Shown: positions 17,100-26,628 of the stretch, in pieces
Position numbering within the stretch: the stretch's first letter is position 1
Layout of the letters: every line of letters begins with the position of its first letter
Assembly: GCF_001713475.1 (NCBI RefSeq)
Contig: NZ_CP016499.1
Span: 1,922,001-1,986,000 of the forward strand
DNA from: Agrobacterium sp. RAC06
GTDB lineage: Bacteria > Pseudomonadota > Alphaproteobacteria > Rhizobiales > Rhizobiaceae
Direction: 5' to 3'
DNA: 64,000 bases
Notes under the pieces: model-generated
The model's input: the letters and a program-made list of their open reading frames with translations, nothing else
What the model was told of the DNA's origin: nothing
Database searches by the model: none
Position numbers and translations under genes: made by a program

Positions 17100-18779
17100 T
17101 CAGCGGATCTGGTTCAGGAGTTCGGCACCCTGTGTGACGATGCGTTTTCCGGCTTCGACCCCGGACACGATGAGAAGACGATCGCCATCCAGCGGCTCGG
17201 TACGGACTTCCCTCGGAACGAAACGTTCAGCGTTGGTGTGTTCATAGACGAGCGACTGGCCGTTTGAGGCACGCAGCACGCTCGTGCGCGGAACAGCGAT
17301 GCCTGCACGCTCTTGCGTGGTCGACGACAAGACGGTCAGCAATTGCCCGGCGCGAATACCATCAGGCGTCTCCTCGACGCTGAAGTGTATGGGGATCGCC
17401 TGATTACGATCGGCAAGGCCGCTTCCTCGATAGGTGAGCTCGGCGGTCCGGCCGTCCATGAACTTGCCTCTGGCCATACCAGTGACCGAATGCGCGTCGA
17501 AGCTCAAAGCTTCAACCCAGTAACGGCTGGGATCGATGATCTGGAAGATGATGGTGTTGGGCTCTGCGATCTGTCCTGCAACGGCCTGGGCCGCAGCGAT
17601 GACGCCTGATACGGGTGCGGTCAGTTTTTCAGCCGCCGTCGGTGCCTGTTCCAGATTGGCGCGCCGTGCCTTCAGGCCCTGGAGTTCCAGTGTTGCATCC
17701 TCGATCTCGGCGCGCGCCACCACCGACTGAAGCCGCTCGAAGCGTTGCAGCTTTCGTTCGACCAACATGATCTCCTGGTCGAGCTCTCGAGCCTGCTGCT
17801 GCTGGCTCGTCAGATCAGCGGCACTGAGTGAGGGCTGGACCAGCGCCAGCACATCGCCAGCGGCGACACGCGTGCCGAGTTGGGGGAAGCCGCCGGGCGG
17901 CGGTAGAAGCCTTCCCGACACGGATGCCTGGACATAGCCGGATGTCGTTGGGTCTGGGATGATACGCGCCGGCAACTCGACGGTACCAGAATGGGCGGCC
18001 TGTTCCGTGAAGATCGTGCGGATGGCAAGGATGCGCTGGGTTGTCTTCGGCACGAAAATCGAACCATCGGCAAAACGCTGGGCGACATCCCGTTCGGCTG
18101 CTTGCGCCGTGAGTGCTGCAGGACCAGCGGCCGCGGACTGCGGTGCTCCGGCAAGCACGAGGGCTGCCGCGATCGCAGCGACAGATGCGGCAGGTTTGCG
18201 GCGGCGGAAGAGTGCAGCAAGGAGAAGCCCGACCACGATACCGCCACCGCCGACGGCCCACAGTGTCATGTCCTGTCGCTGCAGCCGCGCGCCCACGTCC
18301 TGCGCAAAAGCCGAACTGATCAGGAAACCATCAGCGGCAGCCACTGGCACGGCGGTGCTGGCCATCTCGGGGATCACCATGGTGACTGTCAGGACGTCGA
18401 AGATGTCTCCGGCCATCACGGAGATGGCAAGATCATACGAGCCGGGCTTTGTCAGCCATGGCGCATTCGCCACGTAGGTCCCCTCGCCCGCAGGTTCGAC
18501 TGTAAGCGTTCCTGAAGGGCCGTCAATTTCAAGCATCGCACCGTCGACCGGTTCATTGCCCTTGAAGCTGTCGAGGAAGATTTCCAGCCGCTCTCCGCGC
18601 GCTACAGCAACCAGCTCGAGATCGGCCGTCGAAGCGTCGGCGCGCGGTGCGATCGTGGTGGAGACAGGCGGAGGCGGAGCGCCGTGATCATGGCCCTCAT
18701 GGGCCGCAGCGGAGGATGCAGCAAGTCCTGTGATGGAAAGGCAAATTCCAGCGAGGACAGAGGCGAATCGGTCGACCAT
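17100..18779 (-). CDS. RND efflux periplasmic adaptor with extra N-terminal domain
   Basis: Adaptor of 559 residues, much longer than the ~400 usual for CusB/CzcB. After a signal peptide and a His-rich EGHDHG segment comes an Ig-like domain (about 40-135). A membrane helix follows (about 178-198, [21 protein letters not shown]), then a second hydrophobic stretch. The barrel-sandwich/hairpin adaptor proper begins near [12 protein letters not shown] and includes a coiled coil ([20 protein letters not shown]) and the lipoyl-like [16 protein letters not shown]. The chosen ATG at 18779 has AGGG 8 nt upstream; a TTG at 18794 is possible. Second-to-last step of an operon in which a two-component system precedes its own pump. 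Confidence 0.8.
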   Translation of the reverse strand: MVDRFASVLAGICLSITGLAASSAAAHEGHDHGAPPPPVSTTIAPRADASTADLELVAVARGERLEIFLDSFKGNEPVDGAMLEIDGPSGTLTVEPAGEGTYVANAPWLTKPGSYDLAISVMAGDIFDVLTVTMVIPEMASTAVPVAAADGFLISSAFAQDVGARLQRQDMTLWAVGGGGIVVGLLLAALFRRRKPAASVAAIAAALVLAGAPQSAAAGPAALTAQAAERDVAQRFADGSIFVPKTTQRILAIRTIFTEQAAHSGTVELPARIIPDPTTSGYVQASVSGRLLPPPGGFPQLGTRVAAGDVLALVQPSLSAADLTSQQQQARELDQEIMLVERKLQRFERLQSVVARAEIEDATLELQGLKARRANLEQAPTAAEKLTAPVSGVIAAAQAVAGQIAEPNTIIFQIIDPSRYWVEALSFDAHSVTGMARGKFMDGRTAELTYRGSGLADRNQAIPIHFSVEETPDGIRAGQLLTVLSSTTQERAGIAVPRTSVLRASNGQSLVYEHTNAERFVPREVRTEPLDGDRLLIVSGVEAGKRIVTQGAELLNQIR

Positions 18780-18860
18780 CGTAACCCTGAGCAAAAGTTG
18801 ATTTGCTTCGGTGTAGCTGCGCCTCTTTGTCCGTCGATGTCCCGATTGTTACAGAATGTT

Positions 18861-20240
18861 TCAGGATGATTTTGGCGAGTCCTTCGGGAGGATGACACTG
18901 ACGACCAGCCCTCCCGTTTGACCGTTCTCCAGGCGAAGCGTACCGGAATGCCCGTCAATGATCGCCTGGGCAATCGGGAGTCCGAGCCCGAAGCCGCCTG
19001 TCTCGAGATTTCTCGATGGCTCAAGCCGAACGAAGGGCGAAAGGGCTCGTTCGATGTCCTCGGAAGCAATGCCGGTGCCTTCATCACTGATTTTAACGAC
19101 AACGTCGGATTGCCGGTCATAGACCTCAACCCCCGCCCTCTCGCCATATTTGAGTGCGTTCTCGATGAGATTGGAGAAGGCTCGCTTGAGCGCCAGCCGA
19201 CGCCCCGTGATAATTGCATGAGCAGCACCGGAAAGCTCGACGGATGCGCCGCGATCGACCGCATCATCGACGAGAGTTTCAAGGATCGCGACGATGTCGA
19301 TCGGCTTCAGTTCCTCGTCGCTACGATCACCGCGGAGGAAAGACAGCGTCTGATCGAGCATCCGCTCCATCTCAGTCAAATCCTCGGCCATTGCGTCGCG
19401 CGCGACACCATCGGCCAGATCCTCGGCTCTGAACCGCAGTCGTGTGATCGGGGTCTTCAAATCATGCGAAACGGCTGCGAGTGCTTGGGTGCGATCTTCG
19501 ATCAATCGCTCGATGCGCCGTTGCATGTCGTTGAAGGCGACGGCCAGTTCAACCACCTCCCGCGGACCGTTTTCCGCAACGGGCACGACGGTCTTGCCTC
19601 GATAGAAATCCTTGGCCGCGGTAGCGACAGCAGTCAGAGGACGAGTGAACCAGCGCACCAGAAGCATGGAGACGACGACTGCCCCGAGAGCCATCAAGGT
19701 CGTCGAAACCAGCATTCCTCCCGGCGGCGGCACCTTGCGGTCCCAGGAGACAAGATTGACGTTGATCCACGACGCATCGGGGAGCTTGATCGACACGACT
19801 GCCAGATGCGGATCATCACCTGCCTGGTTATCCGGCCCGATGATTAGACCGTCTTCGGCGATTTCGGGAGCAAGTGCACGAAGGTTGCGACGAAGGGGTT
19901 CCCAGTTCTGACCAGCGGTATCGCCCTCAACCGCATAGGGAGTTGAACCCCAATGGGCGTCTATCGAACCGCCGGAGAAGTCGTGCGCGACATCCTCCCG
20001 TTCATCGAGCGGCGCACGCATGACGGATCGTTTGATTGTCAGTAGCTGGTCTGCAAGCCGGACTTCATTTGCGAGGTCCAGTTCTTTTTCCAGGCTCTGG
20101 TGGTAAGTGAAGAGGCTTCCAAAATGGACGAGAGAGATGCCAAACAGCACGACGAGGGCTGTCCGCAGTCTCAGGCTGTCTATCGACCGCCACCAGCCTT
20201 GTAACCGTGTTTCGGAACGACCATCAGGCACGAACGACAT
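18861..20240 (-). CDS. Sensor histidine kinase of the RND operon
   Basis: Membrane kinase of 459 residues from the ATG at 20240. Membrane helices near 23-45 and 175-195 flank a periplasmic sensor of about 130 residues. A HAMP linker (RWFTRPLTAVATAAK) follows, then H-box AAVSHDLKTPITRLR, N-box SNLIENALKYG and G-boxes ISDEGTGI and GGFGLGLPI. The longer frame to 20390 would bury the response regulator's end; the chosen start overlaps the regulator by 17 nt, giving coupling. It most likely senses periplasmic metal and induces the adaptor-pump genes directly downstream. Confidence 0.83.
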   Translation of the reverse strand: MSFVPDGRSETRLQGWWRSIDSLRLRTALVVLFGISLVHFGSLFTYHQSLEKELDLANEVRLADQLLTIKRSVMRAPLDEREDVAHDFSGGSIDAHWGSTPYAVEGDTAGQNWEPLRRNLRALAPEIAEDGLIIGPDNQAGDDPHLAVVSIKLPDASWINVNLVSWDRKVPPPGGMLVSTTLMALGAVVVSMLLVRWFTRPLTAVATAAKDFYRGKTVVPVAENGPREVVELAVAFNDMQRRIERLIEDRTQALAAVSHDLKTPITRLRFRAEDLADGVARDAMAEDLTEMERMLDQTLSFLRGDRSDEELKPIDIVAILETLVDDAVDRGASVELSGAAHAIITGRRLALKRAFSNLIENALKYGERAGVEVYDRQSDVVVKISDEGTGIASEDIERALSPFVRLEPSRNLETGGFGLGLPIAQAIIDGHSGTLRLENGQTGGLVVSVILPKDSPKSS

Positions 20241-20961
20241 CCGTTGCAAAGAGATAACCCGCGCCGCGCACTGTCTTGATGAGATCCTCACGCCCGTCGA
20301 GCTTGCGACGCAGACGACTGACCTGGACATCGATCGACCGATCATAGCCTTCGATTGCGCGATTGCGGGCCGCATCCAAGAGGAACTCACGACTGAGCAC
20401 GCGCTGCGGCGCTTCTAGGAAAGCAAGCAGCAGGTCGTATTCCCCCGTCGACAGATCCACGACAACGCCGCTCGGTGCGGTCAATTCACGCTTCATCGTG
20501 TCGAGCGACCACCCAGCAAAGCTGAAGCTCCGACCGGCACGCTCAGTCGTCGGGTTGCCAGCCGTGCGGGTCCGCCTTAGCACGGCACCGATGCGTGCCA
20601 GCAACTCGCGAGGATTGAAGGGTTTGGGCAGATAGTCGTCGGCCCCGACCTCAAGACCGATAATGCGATCCGTCTCGTCGCCCTTGGCCGTCAGCATGAT
20701 GATTGGGACGGACGAACTGCGACGGAGCTCACGGCAGATCTCCAGCCCGTTCTTGCCCGGGAGCATCAGATCAAGGACAATTAGATCCACTGAAAGCCGC
20801 TTCAAAGTCTCGGCCATCTCGACCCCGTTACGCGCCGTGTGAACACGGAACCCGTTTGCCCTCAGGAACTTTGCCACAAGGATCAGGATCTGGCCGTCAT
20901 CGTCAACGATCAGAATTTCGGCTAAGGCATCCAAGGGTATTCTCTCCGCAAGTCCATTCAT
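20224..20961 (-). CDS. OmpR-family response regulator of the RND operon
   Basis: Regulator of 245 residues. Receiver: ILIVDDDGQ acidic pocket, VLDLMLPGKNG phosphoacceptor, MLTAKG Thr and PKPFNPREL Lys. Winged helix ends RGAGYLF. A strong site GAGGAGGG precedes the ATG at 20961. First gene of the co-directional string regulator, kinase, adaptor, pump and small periplasmic protein. The promoter should lie in 20962-21060; I see no obvious metal-box palindrome there. Confidence 0.85.
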   Translation of the reverse strand: MNGLAERIPLDALAEILIVDDDGQILILVAKFLRANGFRVHTARNGVEMAETLKRLSVDLIVLDLMLPGKNGLEICRELRRSSSVPIIMLTAKGDETDRIIGLEVGADDYLPKPFNPRELLARIGAVLRRTRTAGNPTTERAGRSFSFAGWSLDTMKRELTAPSGVVVDLSTGEYDLLLAFLEAPQRVLSREFLLDAARNRAIEGYDRSIDVQVSRLRRKLDGREDLIKTVRGAGYLFATDVVRA

Positions 20962-21343
20962 AGCGCAGCCCTCCTCACTTAGCAGAGGGCTGGGCTGCAG
21001 TTTGTGTCGAGAAGGTAACAGATTGTTTCACCAGCAATAGCCTACACAGGAAAACCGACGCATTTAGCCCTTGAGCATCATGGGGCGAACGGTTTCTTCT
21101 GGGCTATTGTTCTGCAAGCCGAACGCCGGAAATGAAGGCGCACAGGCGATATGACACTTCTTGGATTCACGTCCGCTTTAGGGCAACTCAGGCGGTGGCC
21201 TCCACGTCCGACATGGAGGCGCATAGCGAAAATCATTCCCGCAAGGGAGCAGTCCGATGCTTGGGTGCCGAAAGGCGAGAGCCGACATCCAAACACCTGG
21301 CGATTGGTCCTAGTTCGGCCCATAGCGGAATGTCGTTATGGGA
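20962..21343. other. Intergenic region, no gene recognised
   Basis: This holds the presumed promoter of the metal two-component/RND operon (minus strand). Frames such as 21132-21347 are short and lack recognisable motifs. A GGCGCACAGGCGA stretch near 21138 recurs near 22095 on the other side of the methyltransferase gene, perhaps a trace of a duplicated flank. Confidence 0.4.
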
Positions 21344-21988
21344 TTAAAGCTGATGGCCGGGCGCTTGGCCTCCGACCTTTTCAAAAATGCTGAACTGGAA
21401 TTTCTGCACCGTTCCCCATGGGGTTGTGTGTTCATGCCGCCGCGTCGTAGCGAGCCTAAACTGTTCCCCAAGAACAGCTTGCAAGCTCTCCGAATCGTAA
21501 CGGGCAACGGGCAAGCCGCTGCATTTCTCTGGCCCATCCATTGCGAAGGTGCCGATCACGGCTTTGCCACCGACTTTGAGAGCCCGTGCCAGCACGCGAA
21601 CATAGGCTTGCTGATCGACGGCTGTTGTCAGGAAATGGAAGGCGGCTCGGTCATGCCAGAGATCATACTCGCGGTCAGGCGTCCATACGGTCACATCCGA
21701 TACAACCCATTGCACATGAGCCGTGTCTGCCAGTCGGGACTTGGCTGCCCCGAGGGCCGCGCTAGAAAGATCAAGAACGCCAACGTGGGCCTGACCGGCG
21801 TCTACCAGCGCATCTACCAACCGCGACACACCACCACCAATGTCGATTACTGACATTCCTGGCATCAGTCCCGCTTCATGCAGCAGCGTCAGCGATAGGT
21901 CCGGGGCCTCCTCATACCAACTGACTTCGGTGTCAGACTTGGTAGTGTATACTCCTTGCCAATGCGTCTGTCGGTCTTGTCTTGCCAT
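21344..21988 (-). CDS. Class I SAM-dependent methyltransferase
   Basis: Protein of 214 residues from the ATG at 21988 (GGGGTGA upstream; another ATG at 22009 would add 7 residues). SAM-binding motif I is VIDIGGGVSRLVDALVDAG, the acidic end of strand 2 is VLDLS, and motif II region YDLWHDRAAFHFLT resembles the tellurite/thiopurine methyltransferase-like families. The N-terminal HWQGVYTTKSDTEVSWYEE is typical of a small-molecule methyltransferase group. The substrate is unknown. The gene stands alone between the metal operon and the repeat fragment, so it may belong to either module. Confidence 0.75.
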   Translation of the reverse strand: MARQDRQTHWQGVYTTKSDTEVSWYEEAPDLSLTLLHEAGLMPGMSVIDIGGGVSRLVDALVDAGQAHVGVLDLSSAALGAAKSRLADTAHVQWVVSDVTVWTPDREYDLWHDRAAFHFLTTAVDQQAYVRVLARALKVGGKAVIGTFAMDGPEKCSGLPVARYDSESLQAVLGEQFRLATTRRHEHTTPWGTVQKFQFSIFEKVGGQAPGHQL

Positions 21989-22170
21989 TAAATCACCCCT
22001 GTTCGGCATGTGAGTCTACCAGATATCGGCCCATCCAGTCGTGAAGCTTTTACGAAGCCGCCGTTCCCCAAGGGAATCATCCGGCTGCTTTTGGCGCACA
22101 GGCGACGTGCGCCGCCACAGAGCTATGTCCGCTCTCGGGCATGAGCGATGACGATCTCTCCGACCGAATT

Positions 22171-22254
22171 GGAGGCGCAAAGCTGCCACGCGAACATGCC
22201 CGCCTCAGCCCCGGTTTGGCGCTCCCGAGCGGAGATAATTGCCGCTCTCCGTGC
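22171..22254 (+). repeat. 5' fragment of the dispersed repeat
   Basis: GGAGGCGCAAAGCTGCC...TTTGGCGCTCCCGAGCGG followed by AGATAATTGCCGCTCTCC matches the upstream flank and opening palindrome of copy 1 (about 172-260). The similarity fades after about 22254; the rest of the ~310-bp unit is missing. It sits in the 575-bp gap between the methyltransferase and the CorC-like gene. Nothing else is recognisable in 21989-22170 or 22255-22563. Confidence 0.7.
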
Positions 22255-22563
22255 CGGATCCCGTTTTGGCGTCATTGGCGACCTGATGCACAAAAAACTA
22301 TGGCCAAGCCGAAATCGGCAATGGATGACCGCTGCGGCCGTGAGGGGATGGTCCGCTTCGGTCGGACGAACCACAGAAGCAGATGTCACATTTCAATCTC
22401 TAACTGGATGGAAGTGCCAGCCGCAGGAGGCATGGTAGTCAGGTCTCAGCCTCTGCGAACGCCAAGGAATAGCAAATAGGAACAATCCAGCTTCGAAACC
22501 ATTGGCGAATGATGGAACCTTCCGAGGTTGCGTCCTGAAGCTCTCCTTCGATCCTGGAAAACC

Positions 22564-23595
22564 ATGACCCTGCTTGTTCTCTACGTCGCAATTGCGATCT
22601 CTATCTCGTTTGTATGCTCGATCCTCGAAGCTGTATTGTTGAGCATCACGCCGAGCTACACTGCCACGCTCGAAGCGACACAGCCGGAGACAGCCCGCAA
22701 GGTGAAGATGCTCAAGGACGATGTCGATCGCCCCTTGGCAGCCATCCTCAGCCTGAATACCGTCGCCCACACTGCGGGTGCGGCCGGAGCGGGTGCACAG
22801 GCGGCCCATGTCTTTGGGGATGCGGCGATCGCGGTTTTTTCGGCCGTGCTGACGCTGCTAATCCTGGTGCTTTCGGAGATCATTCCAAAGACGCTGGGTG
22901 CGATGTACTGGAGAGCATTTACGCCGCTGGCCGCGCGCATCCTGCCGCCGATGATATGGTCCATGTGGCCATTGGTGAAGATGTCTCAGCTCATCACCCG
23001 CCTCCTGTCGCGCGGCAGACCGCAGCCGCCCGTCAGCCGCGACGAGATTGCGGCAATGGCCGACATCGGCCATCGCGAAGGTGTCATCGACAAGGGGGAT
23101 TCCAAGGTCTTCCGCAACCTTCTGAAGTTTGATCGGCTGACCGTCGCTGACATCATGACCCCGCGCACTGTCGTGTATGCGCTTGAACAGAAGTTGACGA
23201 TTGATGCGGTGATCGCGCGCAAGGCCGATTTGAAATTCTCCCGCATCCCGGTCTTCGACGGTTCGATCGATCAGGTCGCAGGTTTCGTGCTCAAGACAGA
23301 CATTCTCTACGAAGCCTTGGATGGCAAGGGCGGCACGCGTCTACAGGACATGAAGCGCGACCTGGAGGCGGTCACAGAGTCGATGCCACTGGAGGAGCTT
23401 TTCGATTTCCTCATCCACAAGGATCGGCATGTCGCTCTGGTCGTCGATGAGTTCGGGGGAACTGCCGGCATCGTGACCTTGGAGGATCTGATCGAAACGC
23501 TGATCGGCGAAGAGATTGTCGATGAGTTCGACAGCATTGCGGATCTTCAGGCCCATGCGCGCCAGAAATGGAGCGACCGCAACGTCAAGACTTAG
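22564..23595 (+). CDS. CorC/CNNM-type membrane protein with CBS domains
   Basis: Protein of 343 residues from the ATG at 22564 (a TTG at 22528 would add 12). A DUF21/CNNM membrane domain (about 1-150) has three to four helices and the conserved SEIIPKTLG motif. Two CBS domains follow, introduced by DIMTPRTVVYAL and ending with VVDEFGGTAGIVTLEDLIE, then EEIVDEFD. The C-terminal CorC/HlyC domain is absent or very short, so the protein ends just after CBS2. Family members are linked to Mg and Co homeostasis or efflux and to hemolysin-like functions. The ribosome site is weak. Confidence 0.82.
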   Translation: MTLLVLYVAIAISISFVCSILEAVLLSITPSYTATLEATQPETARKVKMLKDDVDRPLAAILSLNTVAHTAGAAGAGAQAAHVFGDAAIAVFSAVLTLLILVLSEIIPKTLGAMYWRAFTPLAARILPPMIWSMWPLVKMSQLITRLLSRGRPQPPVSRDEIAAMADIGHREGVIDKGDSKVFRNLLKFDRLTVADIMTPRTVVYALEQKLTIDAVIARKADLKFSRIPVFDGSIDQVAGFVLKTDILYEALDGKGGTRLQDMKRDLEAVTESMPLEELFDFLIHKDRHVALVVDEFGGTAGIVTLEDLIETLIGEEIVDEFDSIADLQAHARQKWSDRNVKT

Positions 23596-23617
23596 CGCGC
23601 CTCGAAGTGGTTCCAGT

Positions 23618-25069
23618 TCAACGCAAAGCGCCCGGACGCCATCCGCCTCCCGTCAAGCTTGCGTAGAGCTTTTTGGGGCTTTCGGGGTCCAGAAGGTCGT
23701 TTTCTGCCAAGGTCTCCTCGAAGGCGCCGACCTCGTCAGGCACATAAGGCCGCAGCGTTTTTCCTGGCCCAAGCAGGCGATCGATCGCTTGCACGAACGA
23801 CCCTTTCGCCAAGGCGATGGCGTCTCGGATCGCATGCGGCTCGGTCGCAAGATGCTCGGCCAAAAGCTCCGTCCGGATCGTCTCGATTACCGATGCGGTT
23901 GCGCCCGCCCTGTCGTCAGACGGGGCCTCGATGGCAACGTCACATTCGGAATCAAACCCCATCGAGCGGTTGTTGAAGTTGGAGGACCCGACACGCAGCA
24001 GCCGATCGTCGATAATCGTGATCTTCGCATGCACGTAGATCGGGCTTCCCTTTTCGGTGACTGGCGTGAAGATGCGAAATCTGTCGTGGCGATCGGCAGC
24101 GCCTACGAGTTGGAGCAGACGTGCTCGCGCCGTGTCCATGGTTTTGGATTCCAGATATCCATCTGCGGATTCCGGGTTGATCACAATGATCTCGGGCCCC
24201 TCCGGCTCCTGCAGGCGGGCTGCCATGGCCTCGGCAATCCGTCGGGATGCGAAATACTGGCTCTCGCAATAGATGATGTCTTTTGCGCCAGCGATCGCGT
24301 CGAGATAAAGCGTCTCGATTTCCCGGACCTCTGGTCGATCGCGATAGGCCGGGAGCGTGCGCGCGATTGCAACCTCGACATCCCTGAGCAGCACCTGGAC
24401 TGCCTCCGGCCACAGAGGATCGTTGCGGTTGGGCTCTAGAAGTTTTTCGCTGGTGGCGGCAAACCATCGCTCGCGGGCGACATCCCCCAGCAGTTTTGCA
24501 ACAGGCCCGCTCAGAACAGATGTCGCATCGTGCCAAGGGCCATGGGGCTTGCCATTCGGCATTTTGCGACGCACGTCGTCGTCCAGATGCCAGCGCGTGT
24601 CCCAGCGCTCGGTGGTGATGTCGATCCCGCCGCAGAAGGCCAGCACGTCGTCGATGACCACGATCTTCTGGTGATGGGCGGAGGCAGGCGGATGCGCTCC
24701 ATCCAGTTTGAAGTGGATATTGGAAGAGGACATGAGGTTGAGGAGGCGGAAGGGCATGGTTCCCCGTCCCAGGGATGTGAACAAGCCCAGATCCCATTTG
24801 AGGATGTGGACCTGCAGGTCAGGACGGGTCTTGCCGATCCACTTCAGGAACCGTCCCAGCTTGTTCGGCCCGTCGAGACTTGCGCCCTCCGGCTCGAACT
24901 CGATCCGGGTGTCGAAATCCCAGCCGATCAGGTAGACCACCTGCCGAGCTTCGAGGATGGCCTGCTTGACGGCAACGAAATAGTCTTCGGCGTCGAAGAT
25001 GACGCCGAAGCGATCTGCGCGCGCCTTCTTCCAGCAGTTGCGACCTGATTGCAGGATGCTCGATGTCAT
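23618..25069 (-). CDS. Phospholipase D family protein (cardiolipin synthase-like)
   Basis: Protein of 483 residues with two HKD half-sites: SAHHQKIVVIDDVLAFCGG (about residue 135) and VHAKITIIDDRLLRVGSSN (about residue 345). Both keep the HxK and downstream Asp, so an active two-lobed enzyme is expected. It has no signal peptide and no long membrane helix at the N-terminus, unlike classical cardiolipin synthases, so it is a soluble or peripheral PLD. The likely chemistry is phosphatidyl transfer or phosphodiester hydrolysis; the substrate is undefined. It lies downstream of the exported-protein gene on the same strand with an 80-nt gap. Confidence 0.82.
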   Translation of the reverse strand: MTSSILQSGRNCWKKARADRFGVIFDAEDYFVAVKQAILEARQVVYLIGWDFDTRIEFEPEGASLDGPNKLGRFLKWIGKTRPDLQVHILKWDLGLFTSLGRGTMPFRLLNLMSSSNIHFKLDGAHPPASAHHQKIVVIDDVLAFCGGIDITTERWDTRWHLDDDVRRKMPNGKPHGPWHDATSVLSGPVAKLLGDVARERWFAATSEKLLEPNRNDPLWPEAVQVLLRDVEVAIARTLPAYRDRPEVREIETLYLDAIAGAKDIIYCESQYFASRRIAEAMAARLQEPEGPEIIVINPESADGYLESKTMDTARARLLQLVGAADRHDRFRIFTPVTEKGSPIYVHAKITIIDDRLLRVGSSNFNNRSMGFDSECDVAIEAPSDDRAGATASVIETIRTELLAEHLATEPHAIRDAIALAKGSFVQAIDRLLGPGKTLRPYVPDEVGAFEETLAENDLLDPESPKKLYASLTGGGWRPGALR

Positions 25070-25149
25070 GCTTCGCTCATTCTGTCCTTAACGAAAGAAG
25101 AGGCGTGATCGCCCCTTCTTGTGAACTTGGAATTCTGGGAACGAGCCAG

Positions 25150-25611
25150 TCACGGCGCCAGATAGATCGTCACTCGTTTTTCGGAACTCAAGCCACTCTC
25201 TGCGTCTGCGAGTTCCGCTCCGATGACATCGCTTGCAGCGACGCCCTCGCTGCGCATGGCTGTGTAAAACAATGCGCTGCTCTCGATCGCTGCCTGCAAA
25301 CGCGAGACGTCGGACTCTCGCTTTGCAAGCTCCGGCGCCACCATGTCCATGATGTCCGGCTTCAGCGCAACGAAGTGGAAGCGATTGGCGCCAAAGACCA
25401 TCTTCACTTCCTCGGCTGTTTCTCTGGCCCGTTGAACGGCTCTTAGCGCCTTTTCAGCGACCCGCGTGCTGTCCGTCTCCCGGGCGTCGATTTTGTATCC
25501 GAACAGCTTGGCCTGATCTTCTCCTGGATAAGGGGCCGACTGTGCAAAAGCTTGTGACGCTGCAGCCGAACTGGCGAGGGCGACCAACAGTGCAGCGGAT
25601 CTGCGTTGCAC
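25150..25611 (-). CDS. Exported protein of unknown function, 5' end created inside mscS
   Basis: From the GTG at 25611 this encodes 153 residues: a Sec signal (QRRSAALLVALASSAAASQAFA) and a mature helical, charged domain with no motif I know. Upstream in-frame codons continue into mscS sequence, and no ATG lies near. The signal's hydrophobic core begins where mscS homology stops (about 25590-25600, other frame). This suggests a deletion joined the two genes and left the GTG within mscS DNA as the available start. The protein may still be made; otherwise this is a remnant. Confidence 0.55.
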   Translation of the reverse strand: MQRRSAALLVALASSAAASQAFAQSAPYPGEDQAKLFGYKIDARETDSTRVAEKALRAVQRARETAEEVKMVFGANRFHFVALKPDIMDMVAPELAKRESDVSRLQAAIESSALFYTAMRSEGVAASDVIGAELADAESGLSSEKRVTIYLAP

Positions 25612-26476
25612 GCAATTCGATCCGTTCGACAGAACCCTCCGTCGGTCCGACAACAATCTGATCCCCGATTTCGAATGGTCGAAGCGCCAGGATCAAGAGA
25701 CCACTGACGAAATTCGACAGGATGTCCTTGAGCGCGAAACCGAGCACGAGACCCGTCAGGCCAAGCCCCGTCACCAGCGCGCCCGGACTGAACCCCAACG
25801 CATCAGCTGCGACAAGCACGCCAAGCAGAATGAGAGAGTAGTACGACAACTGCCGGATCAGGTTCTCGAGTGTTTTGTCCGCGATCCGGCGCTTGAAGAG
25901 AACGACGAGAACGCGATTGACACCCGAAGCAATCAGCAAGGTGGTGCACATCACCAGTGCCGCGGCCAGCAATCGCGGAACAACGCTAACGACCGAATTC
26001 CAGGCCCGAGAGAGAACGGTTTGCAGGGCCGCCATGGTGTCTGCGAAAAAACTGCCGCCGAAACCCTGACGGCGATCGACAGCATCCTGCAAACCCATTT
26101 CGATCGCATTTGCCCAACGGGCGGCCAGAGTGTCGATGTCGGTCAGACTGTCTTCCGCATCGATCGGCGAGACGGTCGTGATCCGAACACCTGCTACGAC
26201 GATGACGCGCTGGTCTCCCGAAGCTTCGACGGCAGCCTTCGGCACGGTTTCGAGTGCCCTGACCAGAACGCCAAGGCGCTGCTCCACACGCCGAGCCCGT
26301 TCTTCGGCGCCAAGGGTATCACTCGAGCTGACAGAAAAAAGCGCGCGACCATCCAGCCTGACCGTCTCAGCGCCCTCCTGCGCCATGGCCCGATTTGCCA
26401 GAAGCAAGAGGAGCCCGAGGAACAGCGTGACCACCAGCAGTCTGAACCGCCTGCCTGCGCCGGCAGTCTCAGGCAT
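25454..26476 (-). pseudogene. MscS-family mechanosensitive channel, truncated at the 3' end
   Basis: From the ATG at 26476: signal peptide (LLVVTLFLGLLLLLANRAMA), a periplasmic domain, and membrane helices. The pore region GLGLTGLVLGFALKDILSNF is followed by the start of the cytoplasmic beta domain, FEIGDQIVVGPTEGSVERIELRATQIR. In the family the next residues are (T/Y)DG..VxxPN plus the rest of the beta and alpha/beta cage. Here the frame instead reads about 46 unrelated residues, because the DNA has switched to the reading frame of the exported-protein gene. The pore is intact but most of the vestibule is lost, so normal gating is unlikely. Its ATG overlaps the stop of a 28-aa ORF. Confidence 0.75.
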
Positions 26477-26562
26477 CAGAAGATCAACATCAGGAAAAGA
26501 ACCACCACGGCCAAGCCGATAAGAAATATGACGCCAATGGTGCCGCCGAGAAACTTGAGCAT
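26476..26562 (-). CDS. 28-residue membrane micropeptide coupled to mscS
   Basis: ATG at 26562 with a very good ribosome site (AAAGGAG, 8 nt spacing). It encodes MLKFLGGTIGVIFLIG then LAVVVLFLMLIF, a single hydrophobic helix with one Lys near the N-terminus. The stop TGA (26478-26476) overlaps the mscS start as TGATG, the arrangement for termination-reinitiation. mscS has no ribosome site of its own, which supports the micro-ORF being translated. It could be a true small membrane protein or simply a leader that loads ribosomes onto mscS. Confidence 0.65.
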   Translation of the reverse strand: MLKFLGGTIGVIFLIGLAVVVLFLMLIF

Positions 26563-26628
26563 GAATAATCTCCTTTACCAATTTGAATGGAGGACGCGGC
26601 GAGCCTTTCGAACTTCGCGTCCCATCGA

